Position numbers and translations under genes: made by a program. From positions 28,618 to 92,617 of the forward strand of contig JAURVB010003125.1 in NCBI GenBank assembly GCA_033002965.1: a stretch of 64,000 nt of DNA. Reading direction: 5' to 3'. This stretch comes from Piper betle. Lineage: Eukaryota > Streptophyta > Magnoliopsida > Piperales > Piperaceae. This document shows, piece after piece, positions 47,266 through 60,037 of this stretch. Each line of letters opens with the position of its first letter. Position 1 is the stretch's first letter. The notes beneath the pieces were generated by a model. That model saw only the letters and a program-made list of their open reading frames with translations. It did not search any database and had not been told where the DNA came from.

Positions 47266-49019
47266 GGAGTTCTCAGCTCCGCCGCCGAATTCACGAAGAC
47301 GGGGGGATCGGCGACGGGGGCCGGCGGCGGCGCTAGGGTTCCGGCAGCGGCGAGATCGAAGGCGTTTTAGGGGCGGGGGGCGAGAGGGGAGCGGACGAGA
47401 GATGGAAATTCAAGTGGGGAATATAAATAGGTTTGTATCCGGGGAGGAGTGTGGGGGCCACGTGTGTGCGTCTCTCCCCGGCGTAGGTCGGATGTGGGGG
47501 CCCCGCGATTGCTTTTGCCGAAGCCCAAACTCGCTCTCACTCGGGAAGTGGATGCCCCCTCCCACGTGGGTGAGGTAACCGTTGTGGTCTGTGATTCCGG
47601 TTCTGCGCTCGGATGTTTCGATTAATTACCGAAATGCCACTGTTTTATTTGGTGGGCTTGGGCTTTCCGATTTTGATACGTGTAACTGAGATGATGTTTG
47701 GGCTGTGGGATGGGCTTTTTGTCAAATGCATGCACGAGGAAACCAAATCCATCCGTGGGAGCTTTCCGCTAAACACGTGACCGTTATAGTATCAGGTTTT
47801 TAGTTTGTACAGGGAATATTTGGTTCAATTAGGTTTTAAAATTAAAAATAAATTATTTTATTAAATACTAGTTAAAATACTGTAATTTTTAACCAAAAAA
47901 AGATTTTTATAAAAATCTTATATTACAAAACTAGATATTGATTAAAATAGTACAAAGAGTTGTTAAAGTTATACCAAATTTGAATAAAGGATGCGATACA
48001 CCGGATAATATGATTTGATATTTTAAATTATAGGCATAACCATAAGAGTTTATCACAGTGAAAATTTATAGAATGATTTTTAAAAAATAATATTAGAAAT
48101 TACAAAATTTTAAAAATGAGTTATTACTTTCCTACGTGCCTACGGCATAGCGAGAATTGCAAAAAAATACGAAGAATAAATCTAGCATGACCTTATATTA
48201 AAGTGCCGAAGTTATTTGCATTCTCATCATGTTTTAATTATCGTTATGCCAATAGTCTCCAATAATTTTAAGGGCTTATAAAACTTAATTTATGTTTTAA
48301 TCATACCATTATTATTTATTATTTATTACAATAATATATATTGAAGTTCTACCTAACAGTAGCTTTAAAAAATTTCAATTTAGACATTTGTATTTTCTTG
48401 AATTATAGTTTTTCTCATCAAGACCTAGTTACTTTAGAATTTCTATGCATTCTAAATTAAATTTTACATGTAAAAAATATGTACTTAATATATAAAATAT
48501 TTATTTATTTATCACTATTTATTGCTAAGAAAAGCATCGAATATAGTTCTATCCAAATCAGAAATTATAAATAATTAGTTAATTTTATTTAAATATTTAA
48601 AATGTCAGTCAGATTAAAATTTTTATTTATCCGTGCTTTTTAATTAAGATTTCTTCTTATCGTTAATACTGTATTTGTTAATTGACTTCAATATTTTATA
48701 TAATCATTATTAATTTTATTTAATTTATATATATATATATATTTATATATAACCATTATTAATTTTATATGTATAAATTCTAAATATACCCTTTAAAATT
48801 ATTAAAAATTATAAATTATCGAAATAATTAATATTTTCTAGAACTTTTGGATGGGAGAAAATTGGGTGCCAACATACCTTCCATAAAAATTCTATTAAAA
48901 AATTCTAATTTATATCAACGGTTCATTTCGTAAAAATTCTATTAAAAAATGAGTTTTGTTTTTTTGAAAAGCAACCGAAAGATGAATACGGTCCGTCCAA
49001 TTTATATCAACGGTTCATT
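47266..49019. other. Intergenic DNA between TFIIA and FDM genes
   Basis: Bases 47266-47600 are relatively GC-rich and hold the TFIIA 5' UTR and promoter, including TATAAATA (plus-strand reading) near 47420. The rest is AT-rich with (TA)n at about 48726-48742. A 46-bp direct repeat around AATTTATATCAACGGTTCATTTCG occurs at 48905-48930 and 48998-49023. No gene is supported. Confidence 0.5.
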
Positions 49020-49216
49020 TCGCTATGTAGCGCAGGAATGGTTCGTGCGTTCGAGTGCAGGAAACAATCGGGGAGTCCTCTCCTTTATAATCTTCTTCTT
49101 TTCCACCCACAAACTTTAGCTACCATCACCACCACTGCCCTCGCCGGCGGCTACTGCTCCGGCGACTCCCCCTCGTACGGCCAGGGCGGTGATCCCTTTT
49201 CTACGTTGGCCACTAG
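49020..49216 (+). other. 5' leader exon and promoter of the FDM-like gene
   Basis: TTTATAAT at 49084-49091 suits a TATA box, followed by pyrimidine-rich CTTCTTCTTTTCC leader and a GC-richer exon that ends CCACTAG|GTAAGATTCG at 49216. The open frame across it (from 49038) has no family likeness and runs past the splice site, so it is taken as untranslated leader. Confidence 0.6.
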
Positions 49217-51282
49217 GTAAGATTCGCCTCTCCGGCATTTGTTAAGATGTTTCGTTTGGTGCTTAGGTATTTTCCATGGTTAGCTTAGCTACATGATTAC
49301 TGGAGCTGTTCCTAATCTCATGCATGCATGGAGGTGGTGAATAGTCTGCGTTTTTTGTAAATGATTTGGGTCAATTGATGCAATGTTTGCGATCATGCTA
49401 GTTCTGAAGTTTGATTTTTAAATCACATTTGGCTAGTGTTGGTTTGTGGTTGACATGGCATGCATATGACTATAAGCGGTTCGAATAAATTATTGCTCGA
49501 GTTATATCGGGAAGGAAGTGTGAGATTAAATGCTTTGTGGTCTGCTAGGGGGGGGGGGGTTAGTTTAAAGATGAATGGGGTTTGGTCTGAGACTTGCTAA
49601 CTTGTTTAAAGATGGATGTGGTTTGGTTGGGGTTGAATGCAAAATGGTTTAGGCCTAGGTTGGCTCTTGGTTAATGTATTTCCAATGTGGATATAGGTGC
49701 TTCCATTTTAAATCTTGCTCTAGGTTAAATGGCCTTTTTTGCGGTGATTCAAACAGTGGTCTTTTAAGATGATGTTATGCACATGACCTGTTTGTTTATT
49801 TTGCTAATTGTTGGTGAATATAAGTGATGCATATGTTGGTGAGGGTTGAGATGTCTTATATAGCTTTTGGTGAATTGTAGTTATCACATTATTTATGCTA
49901 CATTTAGGAGGCCTTTTTTGTATCTTGTGTTGAGGAAGTTGTGGTTGGATTTCAATGCTCCTATAGGAATAAGGTTAGTGGTGGCTGTGAGGAGACAACG
50001 GGTTTTTTCTCAACTTGTTTGCTTTATTATGTATGACCTATGCTAGATTAAAGAACCCAATTATGACATTTATGTGGTGTTGTTGTAGGTGCTGGATTTT
50101 ATGGAGAGTTCAATCCAACCTATGAGCTCGTTGTTTAGTGTTGCTAGAATTTGATGTATGATAGTGAAATTGATACTTGAGGACCCTGCCATTTTACTGA
50201 GCATTTGTAAATTTTGATTGTTATAGATTGATCTTATTATTCAAATTTTGTACCTTGCCTTACTTCTTTAAGTTGCTTTAGGTTTAAGATGTAACATGTG
50301 GATTTAATGCTAGGTTTGGTCTATTATAAGCTGGTCGAATATGCTATCTTATGCTGTACTTGCAACTAAACTTGTTTAGGTTATCTAAGCCTGATGGGTG
50401 AAATGCTATCCTTGAACTCTTGTTATTTGCAAAATGCACATGCTTGAAGAACCTGTCTCAGCTACCTCTTGTTAGTTGATTTTCTAGCCTAACCTCTCTT
50501 CTCAATATTTGCTTTCATTTTAATGTTGCTTATTTGTTATGGTGTGTGTGTATAGCTAGTATCTAGTTGAAGATTTTCAAAAAATAAAATAAAAGAAAAA
50601 AAGAAAAAAAAGAGAAGTGGAGGAAGACATGGTATAAGTTAGTGCTGGCTGACAAGTCTGCTTGCCCAAAGGAAGGTAAGAAGGGCTGGTTGGTCTTTGT
50701 AAACGCGTAGATTTTCGCTTTCTGCCAATATTTGCTATTTTTTCTTTCTTTTGTGGATTCACTATTCTTAATTTTTACTACTTTCTTCTTTTTGTAGATA
50801 TAATTTTTTTTTGCTTTTTCTGTGCCATTTATGTTTATGACTTTGTGTTGCTACATTCTTTCTAATTTGAATGATACTTAGAATTTCTAGCTTTAATGCA
50901 TGGGGGTTTTGGTTTCTTTGTGCAAGGGAAAATTTCAAATGTATTTGCCTGTATTAGCTGATGAAAAATGAGCTAGGTATTGTTCTTGATTTGTCAACAT
51001 TCTTGTTTGGTTTTTGTTGATTTTTTTGCAATTGTCTTCTTTTTTTTTTTACAATCCCTAGTGTCTTCTATATTGTGGTTGTTTGCTCTTTCCTCTTGTT
51101 GATGATGTTAGGGTTTGGTTGTGAGTGGATGTGTACAAAATATCTTATTCAAACTGAAGCATGTACTTTCAAGTGAATGTTTAGCCTTTCTTTAAAAAAA
51201 AAAAAATGTTTCATTTCTGTTTCTCTTGACCTCTGTTATTTTGGATTTTGTATCTAATTTTGAGTTATACTTGCAATGCCAG
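49217..51282 (+). other. 2-kb intron in the FDM 5' leader
   Basis: Starts GTAAGATTCG and ends TTGCAATGCCAG, nine bases before the start codon at 51292. T-rich as plant introns are. It includes a G10 run at about 49549-49558. Long leader introns can enhance expression in plants; that role is inferred here. Confidence 0.6.
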
Positions 51283-51291
51283 ACGAAACGG

Positions 51292-54200
51292 ATGGCTCAC
51301 AGTTATGAGGATGAAGACTCTGATATTAGTGAGTCGGAATTGGAAGATTTTTCTACAAGTGTTTTTGAGAAATTGAAGGGGGGCGCATATGAATTTAAGT
51401 GCCCTGATGGCTCATTTAGATGCCCTTTTTGTGTGAAAAAGAAAAGGAAGAACTTCAAGCATCAGGATCTTGTTCAGCATGCCAATGGAATTGCATCCTC
51501 AAACAGAAATTTTAAGCAAGTGGCTTTCCATCAAGCGTTGGCTAGATTTTTAACTGTCAACCCATCAAGGGAACTTCGACAGCAGAAGCTTGATCTAGAT
51601 GTTCCTCATGGTTCAATGGAGGTAGATGAAAAGGTATTGGGGGATGAAGAAGTAGTATATGTGTGGCCTTGGATGGGTATCATCGTCAACATTCCAACTG
51701 TATTCAACAAGGATGCCCTTCAAGTCGGGGAGAATGGGCCGAAGCTTAAATTGAAATATTCTCAGTTCAACCCAGTGAAAGTGCATGCTCTTTGGAATTT
51801 TCGAGGTCATACGGGGAATGCTGTAGTGGAATTTAGAAGGGACTGGAGTGGGTTTCAAGATGCATTGAACTTCTCAAGGTATTTTGAAGCTGAGCAACAT
51901 GGTAGAAAGCAGTGGCGGGACTCGAGGCATAGGCCAACAAGCATCTGTGGGTGGATTGCGGATGAAGATGATTACAGAACTGCAGGTATCATTGGGGATC
52001 ATCTCCGAAAAAATGGAGATTTGAAGACCATTACAGAGCTTCAGCAAGAACAATCAAGGAAGCAGTCCAAGCTTGTCGCTACATTGGCGAATCAAATTAC
52101 TAAGCAGGAGGAAAACTTGGAACATCTAAGAAGAGAGTTCCAAAAAACTAGTGACTTTCTTGAAACTGTCATCAAGGAGAAAGATCTATTGGACCAGATT
52201 CACAATGATGGTAAATTAATGTGCAATAAGTATTTTCATGCGTTGCTGGATGCAGAAGAGTTTTTGTATTTGTTTCTGACTATAGATTAGAGACAAACAT
52301 CAATTAAGATCAACTGATGATATTGAATTTTGTTATTGCTTCTCTTAATCTTTGTTTGAAATCCATTTTGAATTGGTTTTATTTCGTCCTCAGAACGAAG
52401 GACTATGTGTTTTTCCACTAACGCATTCTCTTAACAGAAATCAATAAGCTGCAACAGGAGGAGCTAAATCATTTGAAAAGGGTTAGTGAGGATAACGAAA
52501 AGCTAAGAATGGAGCTTGAAAGGAGAAAGCAAGAACTTGAGCTTCGAAGTCAGGAATTGGAAAAAAAGGAGGCTCAAAATGAGAATGAAAAGAAAAGAAT
52601 TGAAGAAGAAAGAAAGAAGGTTTTTAAAACTTAATTTTAGCTGTTACTTGTTTTAAGTACTTGTCAATAATCAATGTCTTGTGCGGACTTCTAATGTGAA
52701 GTGTATGTGTCCTCATTGGATGCTAGGGAGAAATGAAACAAGTTAAAATGACAGAAGATTTTAATGGCATCCTTCCATCTTAATAAACCAATCTTTTCTC
52801 TCTCAATTCTTTAATTGTTTAGGATGCTCATGCCCTTTCAGGAATATTTCTTTTAAAGCAATTAAGATTTTTCCTTGCAAGGAGAGTCTATTGCGTAATG
52901 TAGGAAGCCAATGCAGCAAATGTACAGTGTGTAGTGACTTACTAAATTGTCTTTAATTTGTGATGCGAAGGTAGATATTACCGAGTTCCCAATTCTCAAG
53001 TTGTCAATACATCTTCTCTGGGATTTTGAGGATTCTGGATTTTATTTCATTGTAGTACTTCTTACTAGTTAGTTTAATTCTTTTAAACCACAATTCAATT
53101 TCGGTCATGATTTGAGTCCATTTAAGAGTCAATTGATGTGTGCCTATGTACATAAAAGATAATACATGATTATTAGCAGTCCTGAATTAAGCTATAGAAC
53201 ATGAATGCATTTATCTGCTTTTTTGCCGGCTATTGGTGTTTTATATTATTGTGACTTCCTCTACTTGTACTTGCTTGTTCCTCAGAATGTTGCAGATAGT
53301 CATATTCTTCAGATGGCAAGATTAATAAAAGAGAGGGCTGATAAGAATGTTTTGCGGCTTGCAGAGGAACATAAGGTTTTTTGTTGTTAAATTTTCTGAA
53401 AGTATCATTTTTTACTCATTGGAGGCTGGTTACCATTTTTCTTAATTCATGATTCTAGAGAGAGAAAACAAGCTCATGATGAAATGATTGAGCGTGAGAA
53501 GGGATTAAACGCCAAACATCAGCTTGAATTGGAGATTGAACAACTCAGAGGACAGTTGGAAGTGCAGATGCACATGGAGGGTGTTGATGATTCCAGTGGA
53601 AAAAAATTGAGGAAATGAAGGTCGAACTGAAGGAAAAAGAAGAGAGTATGGAAGAGTTGGAAGACCTTAATCAGACACTTATCATCAAGGAACGGAAAAG
53701 CAAAGATGAGTTGCTGGCAGCACGGCAAAGATTAATAGCTGTATGAATTTATGTTTCTTATAAGATGCATTCGTAGCTGCTCTTTTCTAAGTTATTTTAG
53801 AAGTGAGGTTACTTTGGATTGTTCTTCTTTGAATTTTAGGGTTTAAAAGAGATGTCCACTGCACGATCTATTAATATTGGTGTGAAAAGAATGGGAGAAA
53901 TCGATTCAAAGCCACTTGAAGTTGCATGCAGGAGCAGGTTTCCTCCTGACTCAGCGTCAGTAAAAGCTGCTGAAATGTGCTCGCTTTGGCAGGATGTGTA
54001 CATGAAGGACCCTGACTGGCATCCTTTCAAACAAGTTGCTGTTGAAGGGGAAACTGATGTATGTTGATTTCTTTTGACTAATTGTTGTCTCGGATTCATT
54101 TTTAGCTCAGTTGAGTGGCAAGGCTTTGCCCTTTCTTATTCTTTCTTCATCCTCTTCAATAAATTTTACTGTGTGCTCACTTGTGAAGAATTTACTTTGT

Positions 54201-54655
54201 AGTGTTTCAACAAAAGAAAATAGTAAATCGAACTCTTTGCTAGCTATTATTTTTGTTTAAGCCATTTCGTAGCAGTTCTTTTAAGTTCTGGAATCAAGCC
54301 TGTTCTCTCCTGCTTAATCACTTTCTTATTGTTTAAATAGGTGGTTTTACTACAGTTCAAATGCCCTTAGGTTGCTATTTTTCTTGTTGTCTGTCACCTT
54401 GTACCTTACAAAACTGTTCACTTACAGGGGCTGAAGGAAGTGATTGATGAAGATGACCAAAGATTGAAAGAATTAAAGGCTGAGTGGGAATTGGACGTTT
54501 GCAAGGCAGTTACTGTAGCTTTGATGGAACTGAATGAATACAACCCTGGTGGTCGATATTGCGTGGATGAAATTTGGAACTTTAAAGAAAATAGAAGGGC
54601 TTCTTTAAGGGAGGGGATAGAATATGTTTTAAAGCGGGCTTTTCGCAATCAGTGA
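51292..54655 (+). CDS. FDM: FDM/IDN2-like factor of RNA-directed DNA methylation
   Basis: A nuclear double-stranded-RNA-binding factor that acts with IDN2 and SGS3 relatives after siRNA production. Exons: 51292-52210, 52438-52619, 53286-53375, 53463-53740, 53840-54058, 54428-54655. The start MAHSYEDEDSDISESE is typical. The zf-XS zinc finger lies at residues about 37-80 (CPDGSFRCPFC...H...H), the XS domain at about 120-235 (VWPWMGIIVNIP, LWNFRGHTGNAVVEF), then a long coiled coil, and the XH domain after about 500 (NIGVKRMGEIDSKP, LKELKAEWELDVCKAV, NEYNPGGRY, IWNFKE). Exon 4 reads in two frames: the A7 run at 53600-53606 needs an eighth A between DDSSGKK and EEMKVELKEKEE. With it the total is 638 residues, the usual size. 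The exon 4 acceptor lies in CTAGAGAGAG; position 53463 keeps the frame. Confidence 0.93.
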
Positions 54656-57600
54656 GTGTCGAAGGATCAAGCTGCCCCTATAAGGTGATATTGACAACCC
54701 TTGTGAACATTGTGCTTCAACCTTTTAGTGGCCACTTTTCTACATTTACATCATGGCTATTTCCTCATTGTAGGCATGGAAGTAGGATCAGGTATACCCC
54801 CCGGAAAAAAGTTGAATCCATCTTTACGTGAGGTCTCTACTGTTGCAGCACACAGAAGGGGAGAAGAAGGTGTACTTGTGTGTTCATATTGCAAAACTTT
54901 GGGTGAAAGCTTATGAACGTTCGCTTGAGAATAGTTGGTAATGTCTTGGGCTGCTTGACAAGCGTTTGGAATTTTATTGTGGGAAGTAGTTCTAGCTCTA
55001 TTCTTCGTTCGTAGGATGCGTTGTTTTTGACACTTGGGGAATGAACTTGGAGAAGTAGAATGTACATCCCCCTAAATGTGGAGCAAAACACCTTCAAAAC
55101 CATGCCTCTACCAATTAGCAGACCAATGATGACCATTAATCTTTTTTAAAAAAAATAATGTAATAACCTTTAAAAAAATTAAGTTAGTTTTAGATTTAAT
55201 ACTTATTGGAATAATATTTAATATATTAATAAAGATGCATTTAAGATATTTAATTGAATTAATTATTTTTTAAGATTTGATGAAGTCTATTAATTTGTAC
55301 CAATTAGCTCAGGTTTTTGTAAGCGGTATCAAAATAAACCCAGGATAGTATGGGATAGGTGGTAGTATATCAAGAATTATTAAAAGGAATTCCAAGGATG
55401 AAACATCTTCCAAAAAAGTTAAAAGTTGATTTTACATATAAGACTTGTAAGGATAAGATTTAACATATTAGTATAGATGAGTTTAAGATATTTAATTTAA
55501 TTAATTATTTTTGAAGAGAAGATCAAGACTATCAATTTATTCTAATTGAGTTGGGTATTTACAAATTTTTTTTAAAAGTAATGTAAAATCAGAGTAGTGT
55601 TCTTTTGTATATGTACACAATGCACTGTGAGACATCTTTTCTTTTTATGGGTGCATTTTACAATGTTTACCATTCAAAGCACATATGTAACCCTTGGTTT
55701 CGGCATATCAGTTTCTTCTAATATCATTGACACTTATATGCAATCTCTAGTTTAATCATCCTAACAAAATCTTCTTTCCTCGTATTGCACTTCTTTGTCA
55801 CTTCCAACCCGTTTCCATTTTTCAGTAGAGTATGCGTAGGGTGTGTTTATAGTTTTGTGGTTAAGCTTCCATTTGAGCACTGTACTTCTAAGATATAATT
55901 CAAAGATGTGACTCAATAAAAGATTCCGAAGTTTGAGCTCGATTGAATACAAAGGTCTAAAGACCAACTCTGAAGTCGAATAAGAGCCCAGCACAGGTGA
56001 GGCTTTCTCGAAGTCAACATTCTTGAGTAAAGAATTGAATTTGCACATTTGAATGAAATATAATTAAATTAATAGACAATTGTATGAAAGTTCTATATAA
56101 AAATAATTTACATCGAGAGACTGGTTATTGATATATAATATTTGAAAAATTGAGATGTCAAATGGTCGATCAACCAAGATTTTTTCTTTTTAATTATGTT
56201 TATTGTTTTTGTGAGGGAATTGAAGGTATCTTTTGCATTTTCATATTTACGTGCATGTAAAAAATCATGACTAAGTGAATGGGTTCCATTCGATTGAGAT
56301 GAAAATCTAATTTGTGTTACAATATTTATATTCCGCAAGCGGACGTTCAAGTACTAAATGAAACATCAAGATTGTTCATACATAGAGTTATTGCTAGCAT
56401 TCACTAACATCCAGAATTAGGTTCACAGAATTTACATGAGTGAGTAGAAATGCAAGAGCTTACAGCTGTTCTAATCAACAAATTTAACACTATAGTAACG
56501 ACTATTGATGAGGTGATCAAGGGTTTGATCAATAAATAGAATCGGGTTCTACAACTTTGTTGATTGTTTCTTCTAATTTTGTCTATCCTTTTTCTATTCT
56601 TTTAATATACGAATTATTAACTAACAGAATTAAACCTATTCGTAACGGGCTTTTGTAACTTATTACAAACTTGCCACTTTAATTCATCGACCAGATCTCT
56701 ATGCAATTAGAATTTTAATAACATTAAGTTAGCGCTCTATATGGTTACCTATGGTGAATAGATATATCTCTATCTTACTCAAAAATCCCTTTTGAAATAT
56801 GATCATAGATTACTCTGTTTATGACAAACCAAAATTTTCTATTCTTAGACAAAATCAGCTCTTATAACAATAGGTGTCCAATCTATTGCATGCATTAAAT
56901 AAAAATAGAGTAAAGCAAACCAAACACATTTATCGAATAGATATGAATATACTAGATTAACATTCACAATCAAAAAATAAATTTACTCTAGAGTATATAC
57001 AACAACTTGCATTAGCTAGTTGGGGTTACCCAAAAATATGATAGATATAAAAATATAATTTAAGCACATACATCATAACATGACAAATAATACTAATCAT
57101 AAAATAAATCATGCTATATTAATGATAACATACAACGATATATAGGATAAATTAACTACGTGAACATAAAGTCTCATAGCCTCCAAATCATTTCTCATAA
57201 TCATATTTATAATTCAAAGAGATATAAAATCCAATTTTATCCATCAATTTTTTAAACTTGGGTTGGTAAAAATACCAACCACAGTCTTAAACATCAGTGT
57301 TAAGCATCAGTTTGAAACTATTCACCTCCAATTAGAAAATCATGTTAGTGATACCATCACTAAGTCACATAATTACATAAAATAAGTTATTATATTACAT
57401 ATCATTATTTAAATCTTTTAGTTATTATGAGCCTATGCTGAACTCCAATTATACTTGGATAGGTGGTTGCCCCATCCAATTACAATCTCATGTATGCTAT
57501 GTGACCCACAGCCTCTAGTTCCTTAGCTATATGCTTGAGATGATATGATGTGTAAGAGATGACTAAACACTAAGGAAATATATCCTACAACAATTAGTTA

Positions 57601-60037
57601 TTCCTTTAAATAATTACTTGTAAGTTAACAATAATAATTATTGTTTAGTTGATTGACACTACTAATATTATATCAATTTATAAATTAATTATCTATTATA
57701 CCTAACCACCCACAAAACATAAAAACTAAGTAAACAAATGATAATTCATTCAATGCTTAAATTATACTAATAGGTAGACCACCCATATTTTAACTCATAT
57801 TTAAATTTACCACTCATTATTAGTTACACACGAAAGGGGTTATATGATTAAAATAATTATGACTAATTAATAAAGTTGTCCTATTTTATTCAATTGAACC
57901 ATAGTGACTTATCAAATGACTAGGGACTAAAAGTCCTACACCATGGAGCAATACATATAACAGAATTACTAATTATTTCTAATTCAGTATTCATTTACAA
58001 ATTCGACCTAACCCTAGGAAGTCTAAACTTTTTTCATACACAAGTGATTTATTCACAAGGCCACATTAATTAATCATCATTGTTACGTAACCAGCAAAAT
58101 ATCAATATCACAATCATAAATAAATCCACAACGATAAAAAAATGACTAACATCAACGTGCAATTTCAATTGTCACATGCAAACTTCTCTAGCATGACTAA
58201 CGGTGGATTTTTCATAAAATATAGTGTTACCAAAACCATAAGTGGTAACAATAAATTATCAACCACACCAAGCGATCCATGAATGAATCAAGAAAAAGTT
58301 GACATCCACACCCAACCAAGCCATACCCAAAAACCAACAAATAATAACCCCTCACCCACAACAACTGTGAGACTGCAATCAATCGCCAACCCTTTCCCCC
58401 ATGCAAGCAACGGACTATGCAAAGCCATGCCAAACAAAATACCAGAGACCAACAATTCATCTAATTATCTATAAGCATATGCCAAAAAATAATGAAAAAG
58501 AAAAGAAAGGTGGGGAGGAAGAGGTACCAACACAGAAAGGAGAAGAAAAGGATGTCAATCAAAGATAGGGGTCACGCTGGATGGCGGGTTCCCATGCAAA
58601 TCTTTAAGTAGCAACCAACCCCCGGGAATACATACCCAACTTAAAAATTTCTCACAAAATCCCTCCAAACCTTAACTACTCTAAGATTCTCTCTTTATCT
58701 CTAACTTCCCAATCAATCAACACCCACGCACCCCACGTCAGCCCAACTATACTAAATAATTAAAACAAGTTTTGTAGGAATACTTATTAATTCTACCGGA
58801 TGGACACCAAAAATTAAAAAAAATGACACGCATCATATCAATCATTAACAATTTATTTATTTAACAATAAAATAATATTTAAGACGGGTTCCTAGCCATA
58901 CCACCTCCCCGTCCAAGAGAAAATTATTATTATTATTTATTATTATTATTATTGTTATTTTTACTGTATATATAGAGAAAAACATGAAATTCATTGCTAT
59001 CATCATTACAAAAAGAAGAGGAAGAAAGAGGTAGGAAAATTTGTACTTAAAGTTCTCTTTTTTTCTTCTATGTCAATCTCCTCATTTGTTGTTCTCAGCA
59101 TTGAGGAATATGAGGCTGTATATAGAGATATGAAGTTTAGGAAAGATGTATTGATAAGGATGAACTTGAACTATTTCTTTCCTCCTCATGTGCATGATTT
59201 TTCAAATTCATTTATCTCCATGACTTTTCAGGTGGATGTTCGAAATAAATTTTTGGTCTTCCTCATTCAAATTTTGATCTTTTTCTTCATAATCTCAAAT
59301 GACTTCTTACCTACAAAACAAGATTTATAATATATTTTAAAAACCATAAATTTATTAGAAAACTAAAAAGACACATATAATTCAATGACAACTTACTCAA
59401 AACAAGGCAAAACATAAATTAAACATATAAAGAATAATAACTCTTTCTCAAAAGTTATCAAGCAGGAAGCACAAAGAAACCAAAAAGAATAATAACTCTT
59501 TTCTCCAAATGTCAAAAAATTCTTGCTAAAAAAATTACTCAAAATATTTACAAAAGTAGGGTGTTGAGCTTGAAGACCAAATATAAAAAGAAAAATTTCG
59601 TGTCTTGTTATTATAACATATTTCCTACTAATTTTTATTTCTATTAGACAAGATTAAGGGCAAACTTCTGGGCCACCCATTTTTGCTTGCCTTGTTGGAG
59701 TCAACTGTGTCCTTGCTTTGCTTTATGAATTGGTTTAAGAAGGCCACGAACAAAGCAAAATAATTCATGTGCTCTAATAAAAACAAGGAAGGCTAAATGT
59801 CTTGAATAAAGTGTAAGGTGAGAAAAAAGATCACAACAAATTGAAAAGATGATGGCGGAAAAGCCTATTTTGTTTCACTTTCCTCTGTGGTTCTCACCTT
59901 CCTTAATAATGTATGAGTTCATATTTTCAATTCGAAAACCTACCTACGATGATAAATCGATCTTCCAGTCATTCTCATAAAACAAAAACACATAAGATTA
60001 TTTGGTAGATGCTAAATAAGCTATAATTTGATTGAAT
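54656..60037. other. Long intergenic region, nothing supported
   Basis: The first 400 bp or so hold the FDM 3' UTR. The remainder is AT-rich. Bases 58500-58700 are purine-rich then C-rich, reminiscent of the gypsy LTR at 17400-17600, but no boundaries can be drawn. A (TTA)n tract lies at 58925-58955. Open frames (for example 58227-58460, 59070-59330) have no family likeness. Confidence 0.45.
58925..58955. repeat. (ATT)n microsatellite
   Basis: About ten imperfect ATT units, interrupted by TTTA. Confidence 0.85.
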
